From Sphingomonas sp. NFR15 (GTDB lineage Bacteria > Pseudomonadota > Alphaproteobacteria > Sphingomonadales > Sphingomonadaceae), in contig NZ_FMWX01000001.1 of NCBI RefSeq assembly GCF_900103265.1, positions 248,001 through 312,000 on the forward strand: DNA of 64,000 bases, read 5' to 3'. The position numbers and the translations under genes are program-made. Below the pieces are notes generated by a model. The model was not told where the DNA came from, ran no database searches, and was given only the letters and a program-made list of their open reading frames with translations. Shown one piece after another: positions 8,122-16,440 of this stretch (the stretch's first letter is position 1; each line of letters starts with the position of its first letter).

Positions 8122-9486
8122 TCATTTCGTCCGACGATAAGCCGCCAGCGCGCGCTCGCGGGCCTCTCGGTGGCCAATCCGCTTGGCCGGATAATCGCGG
8201 GGGCGGCAGCCAGCGGCTTCGGGGTCGTGGATCGCGGCATCGCCGACCCCGGCGAGTTCGGGCACCCACTCGCGGATATAGTCGCCCGCGTCGAACTTGG
8301 CCGATTGGGTGAGCGGCGCCATGATCCGCGGGAACATGTTCGAATCGATCCCGCTGCCTGCCGTCCACTGCCAATTGACCGAATTGTTGCCGTAATCGGC
8401 ATCGACCAGACAGTCCCAGAACCAGCGTTCACCCGCGCGCCAGTCAATCAGCAGGTGCTTGATGAGGAACGAAGCGGTGATCATCCGCACGCGGTTATGC
8501 ATCCACCCCGTCGTCCAGAGCTGGCGCATGCCAGCGTCGACGATTGGATAGCCGGTGCGGCCCTGCTGCCACGCGCGTAGATCGGCGTGCGCCGCGCGGT
8601 CGTCGCGCCACGGCATCGCATCGAACGCGGTACGGCCGTTCTTCACCGCATAATCGGGCCGTTGCAGGATGACGGTCTGCGCGTAATCCCGCCAGCCGAT
8701 CTCGCTCAGGAAGATGGTCGCCTTCGTGCCGACGCCGTGCCACACCTGTGCGGGCGAGATCTCGCCGAAGTGCAGATGCGGCGACAACCGCGAACTGCCC
8801 TCGACCGAGGGCAGGTTGCGCGCCTCGGGATAGCCATCCGCCTCATCCCGGAAATCGGCGAGCCGCTCGTGCGCGCCGGCCTCCCCGGGGGTCCAGTCGG
8901 CTGCGAACGCCTTGGCCCAATCAGGCTTGGTCGGCAGCAGCGCCCAATCGGCGAGCGTTTCGCTCTTGGGCCAGTGCGCCGGCGCGGGGATCGCGCGCGG
9001 CGCCGGGTGGGGCGCGGGCGGCGGCATATGCTGCTGGATCGCGCGCCAGAACGGCGTGTAGATCTTGTACGGCACGCCGCTGCCGGTGGTGATCGATCCC
9101 GGCGGGGCGAGGTAATTGCCGTCGTGGCAGATCAGATCGAGCCGCTCTGCGACCGCGCGCTCGGCCGCGCGCCACCAAGGTTCGTAATGGCGCAGGCAGT
9201 GGACTCGCGTCGCGCCGGTCTCCTCGGCGAGCGCGGCGAGCGTCGCGGCGCTACCACCGCGTCGCAGGATCAGCCGCGAACCCTTGGCGCGCAATGCTGT
9301 GTCAAGCGCGGCGAGGCTGTGATGTAACCACCAGCGCGAGGCGCCGCCCATCGCGAACTGCTGCGGCGTCTCGTCGTCGAGGATATAGATCGGGATCACC
9401 GCGCCATCGTGCGCGGCGGCGGCAAGTGCGGCTTGATCGGCGAGGCGCAGATCGCGCCGGAGCCACAGGAGTGTTGGGGATGTCAT
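8122..9486 (-). CDS. phrB: Deoxyribodipyrimidine photolyase (class I)
   Basis: This 454-residue protein belongs to the cryptochrome/photolyase family, which uses FAD and a second antenna cofactor to split UV-induced cyclobutane pyrimidine dimers with blue light. The N-terminal alpha/beta domain begins LLWLRRDLRLADQAAL. The FAD domain shows LHFGEISP, YPIVDAGMRQLWTTGWMHNR, WFWDCLVDADYGNNSVNWQW and FPRIMAPLTQSAKFD, all classical. Length fits class I CPD photolyases. Located just upstream of cfa on the same strand. Confidence 0.93.
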   Translation of the reverse strand: MTSPTLLWLRRDLRLADQAALAAAAHDGAVIPIYILDDETPQQFAMGGASRWWLHHSLAALDTALRAKGSRLILRRGGSAATLAALAEETGATRVHCLRHYEPWWRAAERAVAERLDLICHDGNYLAPPGSITTGSGVPYKIYTPFWRAIQQHMPPPAPHPAPRAIPAPAHWPKSETLADWALLPTKPDWAKAFAADWTPGEAGAHERLADFRDEADGYPEARNLPSVEGSSRLSPHLHFGEISPAQVWHGVGTKATIFLSEIGWRDYAQTVILQRPDYAVKNGRTAFDAMPWRDDRAAHADLRAWQQGRTGYPIVDAGMRQLWTTGWMHNRVRMITASFLIKHLLIDWRAGERWFWDCLVDADYGNNSVNWQWTAGSGIDSNMFPRIMAPLTQSAKFDAGDYIREWVPELAGVGDAAIHDPEAAGCRPRDYPAKRIGHREARERALAAYRRTK

Positions 9487-9511
9487 CGCAAGGCGTAACG
9501 CCGCAGCGCGC

Positions 9512-10135
9512 TTACGGCTTCGTCGCGGCTAGATATTTATCAAGAATCGCGAGCCGCTCGGCGATCGCAGGCCGGTACGAGATCGTCTTGGGAGCAAGCG
9601 CCAGCGCGCGTGCCCAATAGGGCCGCGCGGCGGCGAAGTCCCCGCTCTGGATCAGCGCGACACCGAGGAAGAACGGCGGTGCTGGATGGTTAGGGGCAAG
9701 CTGCATCGCGCGCGTGAACGCCAGCCGCGCCGCCGGCGACACCGCGCCGTCATGCTGGACATAGGCCATGCCGAGCCACGTCCACAAAGCGAAATTGTCG
9801 GGCGCATTCCCGACCCCGCCGCGCATGATCTGCACCGCCGCACGCGGGTTGCCCGCACGGGTGAGCCCGTCGGCCATCACCATATAGGCGGCCTCGCCAG
9901 TATAGCGGCCGAGCATATCGCCGCGCAGTTCAATCAAACCGGGATCAACCGGGATCGGCCGCGCGAACGGCTCGACCGGGTGACCGGGCAGCCCCGGCCT
10001 GCCCTGCACCGCATAGCCGGTCGCGCCGAGCATCAGCCCGGCGCCGACGAAGCTCCACAGCGGCCGCGCGAGGCCAAGCAGCCACAGCGCCGCTGCCACG
10101 GCCACACCGATCAGCCCGAGCGCGATCCACCCCAT
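9512..10135 (-). CDS. ccmI: Cytochrome c biogenesis factor CcmI (TPR protein)
   Basis: The 207-residue product has two N-terminal membrane segments (MGWIALGLIGVAVAAALWLL and a second at about residues 24-44), then a periplasmic tetratricopeptide region (LTRAGNPRAAVQIMRG, WTWLGMAYVQHDG, FTRAMQLAPNHPAPPFFLG). CcmI/CycH binds apocytochrome c and presents it to the haem ligation complex CcmFH. It is shorter than long CcmI proteins. The ATG overlaps the ccmH stop by one base (TGATG), fixing the start; last gene of the ccm operon. Confidence 0.85.
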   Translation of the reverse strand: MGWIALGLIGVAVAAALWLLGLARPLWSFVGAGLMLGATGYAVQGRPGLPGHPVEPFARPIPVDPGLIELRGDMLGRYTGEAAYMVMADGLTRAGNPRAAVQIMRGGVGNAPDNFALWTWLGMAYVQHDGAVSPAARLAFTRAMQLAPNHPAPPFFLGVALIQSGDFAAARPYWARALALAPKTISYRPAIAERLAILDKYLAATKP

Positions 10136-10542
10136 CACCGGCGGCGCCTCCGGAAGCACGCGCGCGCCAGCCACAGGCCGATCGCGATCAGCGCGAGCGG
10201 CGCGATCCAGAGCGGCGCGGTGAGCAGGCTGAACGGCGGATCATAGGTGACGTAATCGCCATAGCGCGCGACCAGCCAGTCACGGATCTGTGCGGGCTGT
10301 TCCCCCGCCTGGATGCGCTGGCGCACCAGCGCGCGCATGTCGCCCGCCATCTCGGCGTCGCTGTCGGCGATCGACTGGCCCTGGCAGACGAGGCATCGCA
10401 AGGTCACCATCAGCGCCTGCGCCTTCGCCTCCAGCACCGGATCGGGCAATTGCGTATTGGCGAGCGGCGCGGCCGGCAGAGTGCTGTCGGCGAAGGCGGG
10501 CGCGGCCGCGAGCAGCGACAGCGCGAGTGCGGCCCGCCTCAT
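10135..10542 (-). CDS. ccmH: Cytochrome c maturation protein CcmH (CcmL type)
   Basis: The 135-residue protein has a signal peptide (MRRAALALSLLAAAPAFA) and the haem-lyase redox motif RCLVCQGQSIADSDA (CxxC) at about residue 50. After the conserved three-helix domain (MRALVRQRIQAG, IRDWLVARYGDYVTYDPPF) comes a C-terminal membrane anchor. It reduces apocytochrome c cysteines before haem ligation in the periplasm, together with CcmG and CcmF. The start overlaps the ccmG stop as ATGA. Confidence 0.93.
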   Translation of the reverse strand: MRRAALALSLLAAAPAFADSTLPAAPLANTQLPDPVLEAKAQALMVTLRCLVCQGQSIADSDAEMAGDMRALVRQRIQAGEQPAQIRDWLVARYGDYVTYDPPFSLLTAPLWIAPLALIAIGLWLARACFRRRRR

Positions 10543-11066
10543 CGTGCGGCCCGCAGCTTGGCGACAATACCCGGCACCTCGTCGGCGCGGATATCGCCGA
10601 CGTGCTGGAGCAGGATTGTGCCGTTGCCGTCGATCAGGAAGCTCTCCGGCACGCCCGACGAGCCGAGCGAAAGCTGCACCGCGCTCGCCGTGTCGTCGCC
10701 GATCGCCGCATAAGGATCGCCGACACGCGCGAGGAAGTCGCGCATCGCCTGCGGGGTATCGCGGATCGCGACGCCTTCGATCGTGACCCCCGCCGCCTTG
10801 AGCGCCATCAGTTGCGGCGCCTCGGCGACGCAGGGCACGCACCAGCTCGCGAAAATGTTGAGCAATTTGGGCTTGCCGTCGTGGAACGCCGCGCTGGCCA
10901 GGCCGGGCTTGCCGGGCAGCAACGGCGGCGTCTCGAACGCCGGCAGCGGCTTGCCGACCATCGCCGAATAGACCGTGCGGTCCGCCGGCCGATACAACGC
11001 GCTGGCGATGATCCCCAACACCGCGACGAATGCGACCAGCGGCAGCCACAGTTTCAGGCCCTTCAC
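10539..11066 (-). CDS. ccmG: Thiol:disulfide oxidoreductase CcmG/DsbE
   Basis: This 175-residue membrane-anchored thioredoxin-fold protein starts with a signal anchor (LWLPLVAFVAVLGIIASALY) and carries the active site ASWCVPCVAEA (WCxxC) at about residue 80 and the cis-proline segment SSGVPESFLIDGNG. It keeps the CcmH and apocytochrome cysteines reduced in the periplasm. The start is a GTG, supported because it overlaps the ccmF stop as GTGA, the same arrangement as at ccmD-ccmE. Confidence 0.93.
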   Translation of the reverse strand: MKGLKLWLPLVAFVAVLGIIASALYRPADRTVYSAMVGKPLPAFETPPLLPGKPGLASAAFHDGKPKLLNIFASWCVPCVAEAPQLMALKAAGVTIEGVAIRDTPQAMRDFLARVGDPYAAIGDDTASAVQLSLGSSGVPESFLIDGNGTILLQHVGDIRADEVPGIVAKLRAAR

Positions 11067-13024
11067 GCCCAGGCCTCCGCTTCGACACGCCGCCGCGCGC
11101 GTCGTTCGCGCAGAAGCCGCCCGAACAGAGAGAGTGCGCCGCCCAACGCGACCAGTGCGCCGCCGAGCCAGATCAGCGTCACGAAGGGCTTCCACCACAA
11201 GCGCAACTGGACACGGCCAGACGGATCGATCTGGCCGAGCACCGTGTACACCTGCCCGTCCCAGCGCGTCGCGATCGCCGATTCGCTCGTCACCGTCACC
11301 GGGTTGGTGAAGAAGCGCGATTGCGGGCGCAGCACGATCGCCGGCGCATCGCCGCGCCGCGCCACCAGATGCGCCTCCAGCGCCGACCAGTTGGGGCCAA
11401 TTACCGGCGAAATCCCCTTCAGCGTCACGGTGTACGGCCCGACTTGCAGCGGCTCGCCGACGCGCGCCGCGACCAGCGTCTGTTTGGTGAACGCGCTCTC
11501 CGCGGCCATGCCCGCAAGGCTCACCGCGATGCCGAGATGCGCGACCACCATTCCCCAGGTGAACAGCGGTGTGCGCAGCAGATTGCGTCGCCACAGCGGC
11601 GCGACACTCGCCACCGCCAGGCCGGCCGCCAGCGCCAACCCGAGCAGCGGCAACAGCGCCACGCCGCGCCCGAACGCCAGCAACGCGACCAGCCCGATCG
11701 CGAACGCGGCGCCCGGCACCGCCATCCGCGACGTCAGTGCGCGCCAGCCATCACGCCGCCAACGCAGCAGCGGCCCCGCCGCCATCACCACCACCAGCAG
11801 CAGCGCGACCGGCCCCGCCGCCTTATCAAAGAACGGCGGCCCGACCGACAATTGCACGCCGAAGCCGGCCGCGATGATCGGGTACAGCGTGCCGATCAGC
11901 ACGACACCCAAGATCACCGACAGCAGCAGATTGTTGGCGACCAAAGCGCCCTCGCGGCTGACCGGATCGAACGTATTGCCCACCCGCACCGTGCCGACGC
12001 GCGTCGCAAACAGCGCGAGCGCGCCGCCGATATAGAGCACCAACAACGCGAGGATGAAGCTGCCCCGCGTCGGATCGACCGCGAAGGCATGGACGCTGGT
12101 GAGGATGCCCGAGCGCACCAGGAAGGTGCCGATCATCGACATCGAGAAGGCGACCACCGCCAGCATCACCGTCCAGGCGCGCAGGCCGTCGCGCGTCGCC
12201 AGCACCGTCACCGAATGGAGCAGCGCGGTCGCCGCCAGCCACGGCATCAGCGAGGCATTCTCGACCGGGTCCCAGAACCACCAGCCGCCCCAGCCGAGCT
12301 CGTAATAGGCCCAATAGCTGCCCGCGGTGATGCCGAGGGTCAGGAAGATCCACGAGCCGAGCACCCACGGCCGCATCGCGCGCGCGAACGCCGGCCCGAC
12401 ATCGCGCGCGACCAGCGCGCCGACCGCGAAGGAGAACGCCACCGAAATGCCGACATAGCCGATGTAGAGCGTCGGCGGATGGAAGGCCAAGCCTGGGTCT
12501 TGCAGCAACGGGTTGAGCCCCTGCCCGTCCGCCGGCGCGGGCTCGATCCGCGCGAACGGGTTCGAGGCGAACAGCAGGAAGGCGTAGAAGCCGAGCGCGA
12601 TCAGCGCCTGCGCGCCGAGCGTCGCGGTCAGCGTCGCGCGCGCGAGGCTGCGCTCGAAGATCGCCACCGCGCCGCCCGCCAGCCCGAGGATCGTCACCCA
12701 CAGCAGCATCGAGCCTTCGTGGTTCCCCCAGGCGCCGGCGAATTTATAGAGCCACGGCTTTTCGGAATGGCTGTTCTCGGCGACGAGCAGCACCGACATG
12801 TCGCTGCGCAGGAAAACCGCGATCAGCATCGCCATCGCCAGCGCCGCCAGCGCGCCCTGCACGATCGCGACCGGCCGCACCGCGCCGATCAGGTCGGTGG
12901 TGAGCGCGCTCTCGTCATCCGGCGCGGCGAGCACACGCCGCACGCCGATCGCGGCGAGCACGACCTGCATCGCCGCCAGCGCGGCGGCAAGCCACAGAGC
13001 GGCGAGGCCAGCTTCGGCGATCAT
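11063..13024 (-). CDS. ccmF: Cytochrome c haem lyase subunit CcmF
   Basis: This protein of about 653 residues is the large polytopic subunit that ligates haem b to apocytochrome c. It holds the tryptophan-rich WWD haem-handling domain (GWGGWWFWDPVENASLMPWL), conserved histidines (for example HEGSMLLWVTILG and PPTLYIGYVG upstream), and more than ten membrane segments. The length is typical. The start at 13024 (MIAEAGLAALWLA) was chosen because the open frame upstream runs through an inverted repeat and has no family similarity. Confidence 0.95.
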   Translation of the reverse strand: MIAEAGLAALWLAAALAAMQVVLAAIGVRRVLAAPDDESALTTDLIGAVRPVAIVQGALAALAMAMLIAVFLRSDMSVLLVAENSHSEKPWLYKFAGAWGNHEGSMLLWVTILGLAGGAVAIFERSLARATLTATLGAQALIALGFYAFLLFASNPFARIEPAPADGQGLNPLLQDPGLAFHPPTLYIGYVGISVAFSFAVGALVARDVGPAFARAMRPWVLGSWIFLTLGITAGSYWAYYELGWGGWWFWDPVENASLMPWLAATALLHSVTVLATRDGLRAWTVMLAVVAFSMSMIGTFLVRSGILTSVHAFAVDPTRGSFILALLVLYIGGALALFATRVGTVRVGNTFDPVSREGALVANNLLLSVILGVVLIGTLYPIIAAGFGVQLSVGPPFFDKAAGPVALLLVVVMAAGPLLRWRRDGWRALTSRMAVPGAAFAIGLVALLAFGRGVALLPLLGLALAAGLAVASVAPLWRRNLLRTPLFTWGMVVAHLGIAVSLAGMAAESAFTKQTLVAARVGEPLQVGPYTVTLKGISPVIGPNWSALEAHLVARRGDAPAIVLRPQSRFFTNPVTVTSESAIATRWDGQVYTVLGQIDPSGRVQLRLWWKPFVTLIWLGGALVALGGALSLFGRLLRERRARRRVEAEAWA

Positions 13025-13045
13025 TTCGCCTGACCCCAAGCACAA

Positions 13046-13127
13046 CCGTTCTCCCGCGAGCGCGGGAGTCCAGAGTCGCACGCGCAACGCCCGTTGCTCT
13101 GGACTCCCGCCTTCGCGGGAGAACGGG
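13046..13127. repeat. Family C inverted repeat pair between ccmE and ccmF
   Basis: The left arm is CCGTTCTCCCGCGAGCGCGG continuing GAGTCCAGAG; the right arm is CTCTGGACTCCCGCCTTCGC continuing GGGAGAACGG. Together they form a long hairpin. The same family occurs at 59716-59800. It splits an otherwise overlapping operon and could modulate read-through into ccmF. Confidence 0.85.
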
Positions 13128-13139
13128 ATGCACGCGCGC

Positions 13140-13574
13140 TCATTCGCGCAACGTCTTCGTTTCGTGCATCTTGCCCGCAAGCTGCGGCGGCATGTACTTT
13201 TCGTCGTGCTTGGCAAGCAGGTTGGTCGCGGTGAAGCTACCGTCGGGGTTGAACGATCCCTCCGCCACCACGCCGGAGCGCTCGCGGAACAGATCGGGCG
13301 CGATGCCGCGAAAGCGGACCGGCACGCGCGCGACGCCATCGCCGACGACAAAATGGATCGAGACGCCGTCCGCCTGGCGTTTGATCGAGCCGGCCTCGAC
13401 CATGCCGCCGAGCCGCACCGCGCGCCCGAGCGGCAGACCCCGGCGCTGCACGTCGCTCGGCGCGTAGAAGAACGACGCCTGATCCTTGAGCGCGGACAGG
13501 GCGAGCAGCGCCGCCGCCGCCACCGCCGCCAGCCCGAGGCCGGCGAGCATCATGCGTTGCTGCTTCGCCTTCAC
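13140..13574 (-). CDS. ccmE: Haem chaperone CcmE
   Basis: The 144-residue protein has a short cytoplasmic tail, one membrane anchor (LAGLGLAAVAAAALLALSAL) and a periplasmic OB-fold. The covalent haem histidine is in NLLAKHDEKYMPP near the C-terminus, with the following tyrosine also conserved. It carries haem from the CcmABCD complex to CcmFH. The GTG start at 13574 overlaps the ccmD stop as GTGA. Confidence 0.93.
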   Translation of the reverse strand: MKAKQQRMMLAGLGLAAVAAAALLALSALKDQASFFYAPSDVQRRGLPLGRAVRLGGMVEAGSIKRQADGVSIHFVVGDGVARVPVRFRGIAPDLFRERSGVVAEGSFNPDGSFTATNLLAKHDEKYMPPQLAGKMHETKTLRE

Positions 13575-13678
13575 CGCCGTTCGCTGCCCCGCATCGCGAG
13601 ATAGCTCCACGCCGCGAGCACAGCCGCGCCGACGCCGGTGATCGCATAAGCCGCGATGACGAACGGCCAGGGATTCAT
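13571..13678 (-). CDS. ccmD: Haem exporter protein CcmD
   Basis: A 35-residue single-span membrane protein (NPWPFVIAAYAITGVGAAVL then WSYLAMRGSERR) placed exactly between ccmC and ccmE, as usual for ccmD. It helps release holo-CcmE from the CcmABC complex. Its start overlaps ccmC (ATGA) and its stop overlaps ccmE (GTGA). Identification rests on position, size and the N-terminal aromatic membrane helix. Confidence 0.85.
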   Translation of the reverse strand: MNPWPFVIAAYAITGVGAAVLAAWSYLAMRGSERR

Positions 13679-14397
13679 CGTGCCATCCGCCGCAGCCGCG
13701 CTTCGGCCTTGGTGATCGCGAGGATCGTGCGCATCCGCATCAGCACCACGCTCGCGAAGAACAGCGAAAAGCCGCCGAGCGTGAACCACAGCGGCCACAA
13801 CATGCTCGCGTCGATGCTCGAACGGGTGAGGCCGATGCTCTCGCCCTGGTGGAGCGTGTTCCACCACACCACCGAATAGCGGATGATCGGCAGCAGCACC
13901 GATCCCGCCACCCCGTACAGCGCGGGAATGCGGCCGTCCCCGCCCCGATCGGCATCGGCGCGCAGCAACGCCATGAAACCGAGATAGACGAACAGCAGCA
14001 GCAGCATCGAGGTCAGCCGCCCGTCCCACTCCCACCAGGTGCCCCAGGTCGGCCGCCCCCAGATCGAACCGGTGACGAGGCACAGCGCGGCGAACACCGC
14101 GCCGGGCAGCGCGAGCGCGCGCGCCGCGACCATCGCCAAAGGGTGCCGCCACACCAGATAGGCGAGCGAACACAGCGCGATGCCGCTCCAGCCGCCCATC
14201 CCCAGCCACGCGGCGGGCACATGGATGTAGAGGATGCGCACCGTCTCGCCCTGCAGATAGTCCGCCGGCGTCAGCATCAGCCCCGCCCAAGCGCCGATCG
14301 CGACCAGCACGACGCCCGTCCAGAACAACGCCGGCGTCAGCGGCCGCGCCAGCTTGAGGAAGCGCGCAGGATTGGCAAGGGCATGAAGGGAAGCCAC
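13675..14397 (-). CDS. ccmC: Haem exporter protein CcmC
   Basis: The 240-residue polytopic protein has six predicted membrane helices and the WWD motif TWGTWWEWDGRLTSMLLL at about residue 125, with conserved histidines in YIHVPAAWL and WNTLHQGESI. It loads haem onto CcmE. First gene of ccmCDEFGHI; ccmA and ccmB (the ABC part) are not in this window. Confidence 0.94.
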   Translation of the reverse strand: MASLHALANPARFLKLARPLTPALFWTGVVLVAIGAWAGLMLTPADYLQGETVRILYIHVPAAWLGMGGWSGIALCSLAYLVWRHPLAMVAARALALPGAVFAALCLVTGSIWGRPTWGTWWEWDGRLTSMLLLLFVYLGFMALLRADADRGGDGRIPALYGVAGSVLLPIIRYSVVWWNTLHQGESIGLTRSSIDASMLWPLWFTLGGFSLFFASVVLMRMRTILAITKAEARLRRMAR

Positions 14398-14502
14398 GAT
14401 CTCCAGCGTCTAGGCAATTGCGCGAAGACACTCAACCAAACTCGTCGATGCGGTGAAGGCCGACGCACCCGGCCAAGCGCCTCACCTGAGCCTGAGCGAA
14501 GA

Positions 14503-14838
14503 TCAGTCGGATTGCGATACCGCCATTTCGTGCCCGTCGGGATCGCGAAAGTGGAAGCGCCGTCCGTCCGGATAGGCGACGATCGGCAGCGTGATCGCGC
14601 CGCCCGCCGCCTCGACCGACGCAAATGCCGCATCCACATCGGCCACGTCGATCACCGGCAGCGCCGCCGCGGTCTTCTCCGCCGGATCGGCCTGAAGGCC
14701 GAGATCGGTGTCGCCGCTGGTGGTCGCGGCATAGCTTGGCCCGAAATCGGTGAAGACCCAGCCGAATGCCGACCCGTAAAACGCCTTCGCCCGCGCGGTG
14801 TCCGCGACCGGCAGTTCGACATAGTTGATTCGCGCCAT
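14503..14838 (-). CDS. VOC family (glyoxalase-like) protein
   Basis: This 111-residue protein has the paired beta-alpha-beta-beta-beta fold typical of the vicinal oxygen chelate superfamily: INYVELPVADTARAKAFYGS at the start and FHFRDPDGHEMAV at the end. Substrate unknown; many such proteins are lyase- or dioxygenase-like or bind antibiotics. ATG 14838 is favoured by GGAGGG six to twelve bases upstream (an upstream ATG at 14850 overlaps that site). It is divergent from the radical SAM gene, with about 50 nt between starts. Confidence 0.85.
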   Translation of the reverse strand: MARINYVELPVADTARAKAFYGSAFGWVFTDFGPSYAATTSGDTDLGLQADPAEKTAAALPVIDVADVDAAFASVEAAGGAITLPIVAYPDGRRFHFRDPDGHEMAVSQSD

Positions 14839-14889
14839 CTCGCCCTCCATGTTCTTGTATTGTTCTATAGGCGGGCGTAGCATCGGGCA

Positions 14890-15960
14890 ATGGCAAAGAC
14901 TCGCCCAGCGCGCGGCGCGACCGTCAATCGTGAGAGCACGCGCTTCAACCTGCCCGAGCGCGAGGCCGATGGCGATTGGCTCGACGCGCGCGCGATCGTC
15001 GATGACGGCCCGGCGCCGCTTCGCACGACGGTCACGGTCGAGACGCCGCGCACGATCATCACGCGCAACAGCTCGCCCGACATCAGCTTCGACCGCTCGA
15101 TCAATCCCTATCGCGGTTGCGAGCACGGCTGCATCTATTGCTTCGCACGGCCAACCCACGCCTATCTCGATCTGTCGCCGGGGCTCGATTTCGAAAGCCG
15201 GCTGTTCGCCAAGCCCGACGCGCCCGCGTTGCTGCGCGCCGAACTCGGCAAACGCGGCTATGTCGTCCAGCCGATCGCGTTCGGCACCAACACCGATCCG
15301 TATCAGCCGATCGAGGCCGAATGGCGCATCATGCGCGGCTGCCTCGAAGTGCTCGCCGAGACGGGCCACCCACTGTTCATCACCACCAAGTCCGACCGAA
15401 TCCTGCGCGATCTCGATCTTATCGCGCCGATGGCGAAGCGCGGGCTGATCGCGGTGATGATTTCGGTCACCTCGCTCGACCGGCGCACCGCGATGACCGT
15501 CGAGCCGCGCGCGCCCACGCCCGAGCGGCGGCTGACGGCGGTGAAGGCGCTGAGCGAGGCGGGGGTGCCGACCTATGTCTCCGTGTCGCCGGTCATCCCG
15601 GCGATCACCGATCATGAGATCGAGCATCTCATCGCGCGCGCGGCGCAGGCAGGCGCGCGCAACGTCAATTTCATCCCGGTGCGCCTGCCGCACGAAGTCG
15701 CGCCGCTGTTCCGCGCCTGGCTCGACGAGCATTTCCCGGACCGCGCCGCCAAGGTGATGGCGACGATCCAGGCGCTGCGCGGGGGACGCGACAACGACCC
15801 CAATTTCGGCACGCGCATGCGCGGCCAAGGGCCGTGGGCGGACCTGCTTCGCACCCGCGTTCAGATCGCCTGCCGCAAACATGGGCTGACGCGCGAGAAA
15901 CTGGTGCTGCGGACGGACCTGTTCCGGGCTCCGGCCGGGCCGCAGGGGGAGTTGTTCTAG
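14890..15960 (+). CDS. PA0069-family radical SAM protein
   Basis: The 356-residue protein carries the radical SAM iron-sulfur motif CEHGCIYCFA (CxxxCxxC) at about residue 77, followed by RPTHAYLDLSPG, GTNTDPYQPIE, FITTKSD and ISVTSLD, all characteristic of the spore photoproduct lyase-like/PA0069 family. It should cleave SAM to a 5'-deoxyadenosyl radical. The family is widespread in proteobacteria and its reaction is not established. The N-terminus is rich in Arg and Glu, and the RSINPYRGCEHGC leader agrees with known members. Confidence 0.9.
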   Translation: MAKTRPARGATVNRESTRFNLPEREADGDWLDARAIVDDGPAPLRTTVTVETPRTIITRNSSPDISFDRSINPYRGCEHGCIYCFARPTHAYLDLSPGLDFESRLFAKPDAPALLRAELGKRGYVVQPIAFGTNTDPYQPIEAEWRIMRGCLEVLAETGHPLFITTKSDRILRDLDLIAPMAKRGLIAVMISVTSLDRRTAMTVEPRAPTPERRLTAVKALSEAGVPTYVSVSPVIPAITDHEIEHLIARAAQAGARNVNFIPVRLPHEVAPLFRAWLDEHFPDRAAKVMATIQALRGGRDNDPNFGTRMRGQGPWADLLRTRVQIACRKHGLTREKLVLRTDLFRAPAGPQGELF

Positions 15961-15967
15961 CGGCGTC

Positions 15968-16360
15968 TCAATCCTCTCGGCTGTCGAACGCCATGCGGGA
16001 GCGCGTGATCTCGTCCATATTATCCATCACCCAAAGCCCGAGCGCCTTGACCGGCACACGCAGCGAATGACCGAGCGGGGTCAGTTCATAATCCACGCGC
16101 GGCGGGATCGTGGGGAAAACGGTGCGGCGAACCAGCCCGTCGCGTTCGAGGCTGCGCAGCGTGTGTGTGAGCATCCGCTGCGAGATGCCGTCGATCAACC
16201 GCTTGAGTTCATTGAAACGACGCGGCCCGACGGAGAGCACCATCACCACCAGGATGCTCCATTTGTCGCCGATGCGGGCGAGTACCGGCGTGACGTTCTT
16301 GCAGCCGGCGTGGATGTCGGCCGGGTCAAGATCAGTCACATCCATGTGACCAGGTAACAA
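15968..16360 (-). CDS. HxlR-family transcriptional regulator (quinone/redox sensor type)
   Basis: The 130-residue protein is a winged-helix HxlR regulator: GCKNVTPVLARIGDKWSIL, then FNELKRLIDGISQRMLTHTL, LERDGLVRR and the wing PPRVDYELTPLG. A single cysteine lies 14 residues before the tryptophan of GDKW, the same spacing as the thiol-sensing Cys6 of Bacillus YodB. The start is taken as TTG 16360 because GGAGG lies 7 nt upstream; an ATG at 16345 lacks a site. It is divergent from an azoreductase gene, which matches the YodB-azoR arrangement, so control of that gene in response to quinones or electrophiles is likely (inference). Confidence 0.85.
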   Translation of the reverse strand: MLPGHMDVTDLDPADIHAGCKNVTPVLARIGDKWSILVVMVLSVGPRRFNELKRLIDGISQRMLTHTLRSLERDGLVRRTVFPTIPPRVDYELTPLGHSLRVPVKALGLWVMDNMDEITRSRMAFDSRED

Positions 16361-16415
16361 AATAGTGCCTCCTTGCGCGTCGCTTGCCTACGGTAACATA
16401 TCCCGCCCCGGTTAC
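16353..16415. promoter_or_regulatory. Candidate HxlR operator sites in the hxlR-azoR intergenic region
   Basis: GGTAAC occurs at 16353-16358 and 16392-16397, and GGTTAC at 16410-16415. The last two form an inverted repeat GTAAC-N13-GTTAC just upstream of azoR. The first overlaps the start of the regulator gene. Their position suggests operators for both divergent genes; this is inferred from symmetry only. Confidence 0.4.
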
Positions 16416-16440
16416 GTTTCTATACCGGAGACCCTGCATA

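Noticed and set aside
11030..13033. A 667-codon open frame antisense to ccmF and ccmG
   Set aside because: Low-complexity Arg/Gln/His composition and full overlap with clearly identified genes.
13025..13351. A longer N-terminus for ccmF
   Set aside because: It would be encoded by an inverted repeat and by antisense of ccmE.
14839..15882. Extension of the VOC protein frame far upstream, antisense to the radical SAM gene
   Set aside because: The VOC domain is complete from 14838, with a good ribosome binding site; the extension is Arg-rich and unconserved.
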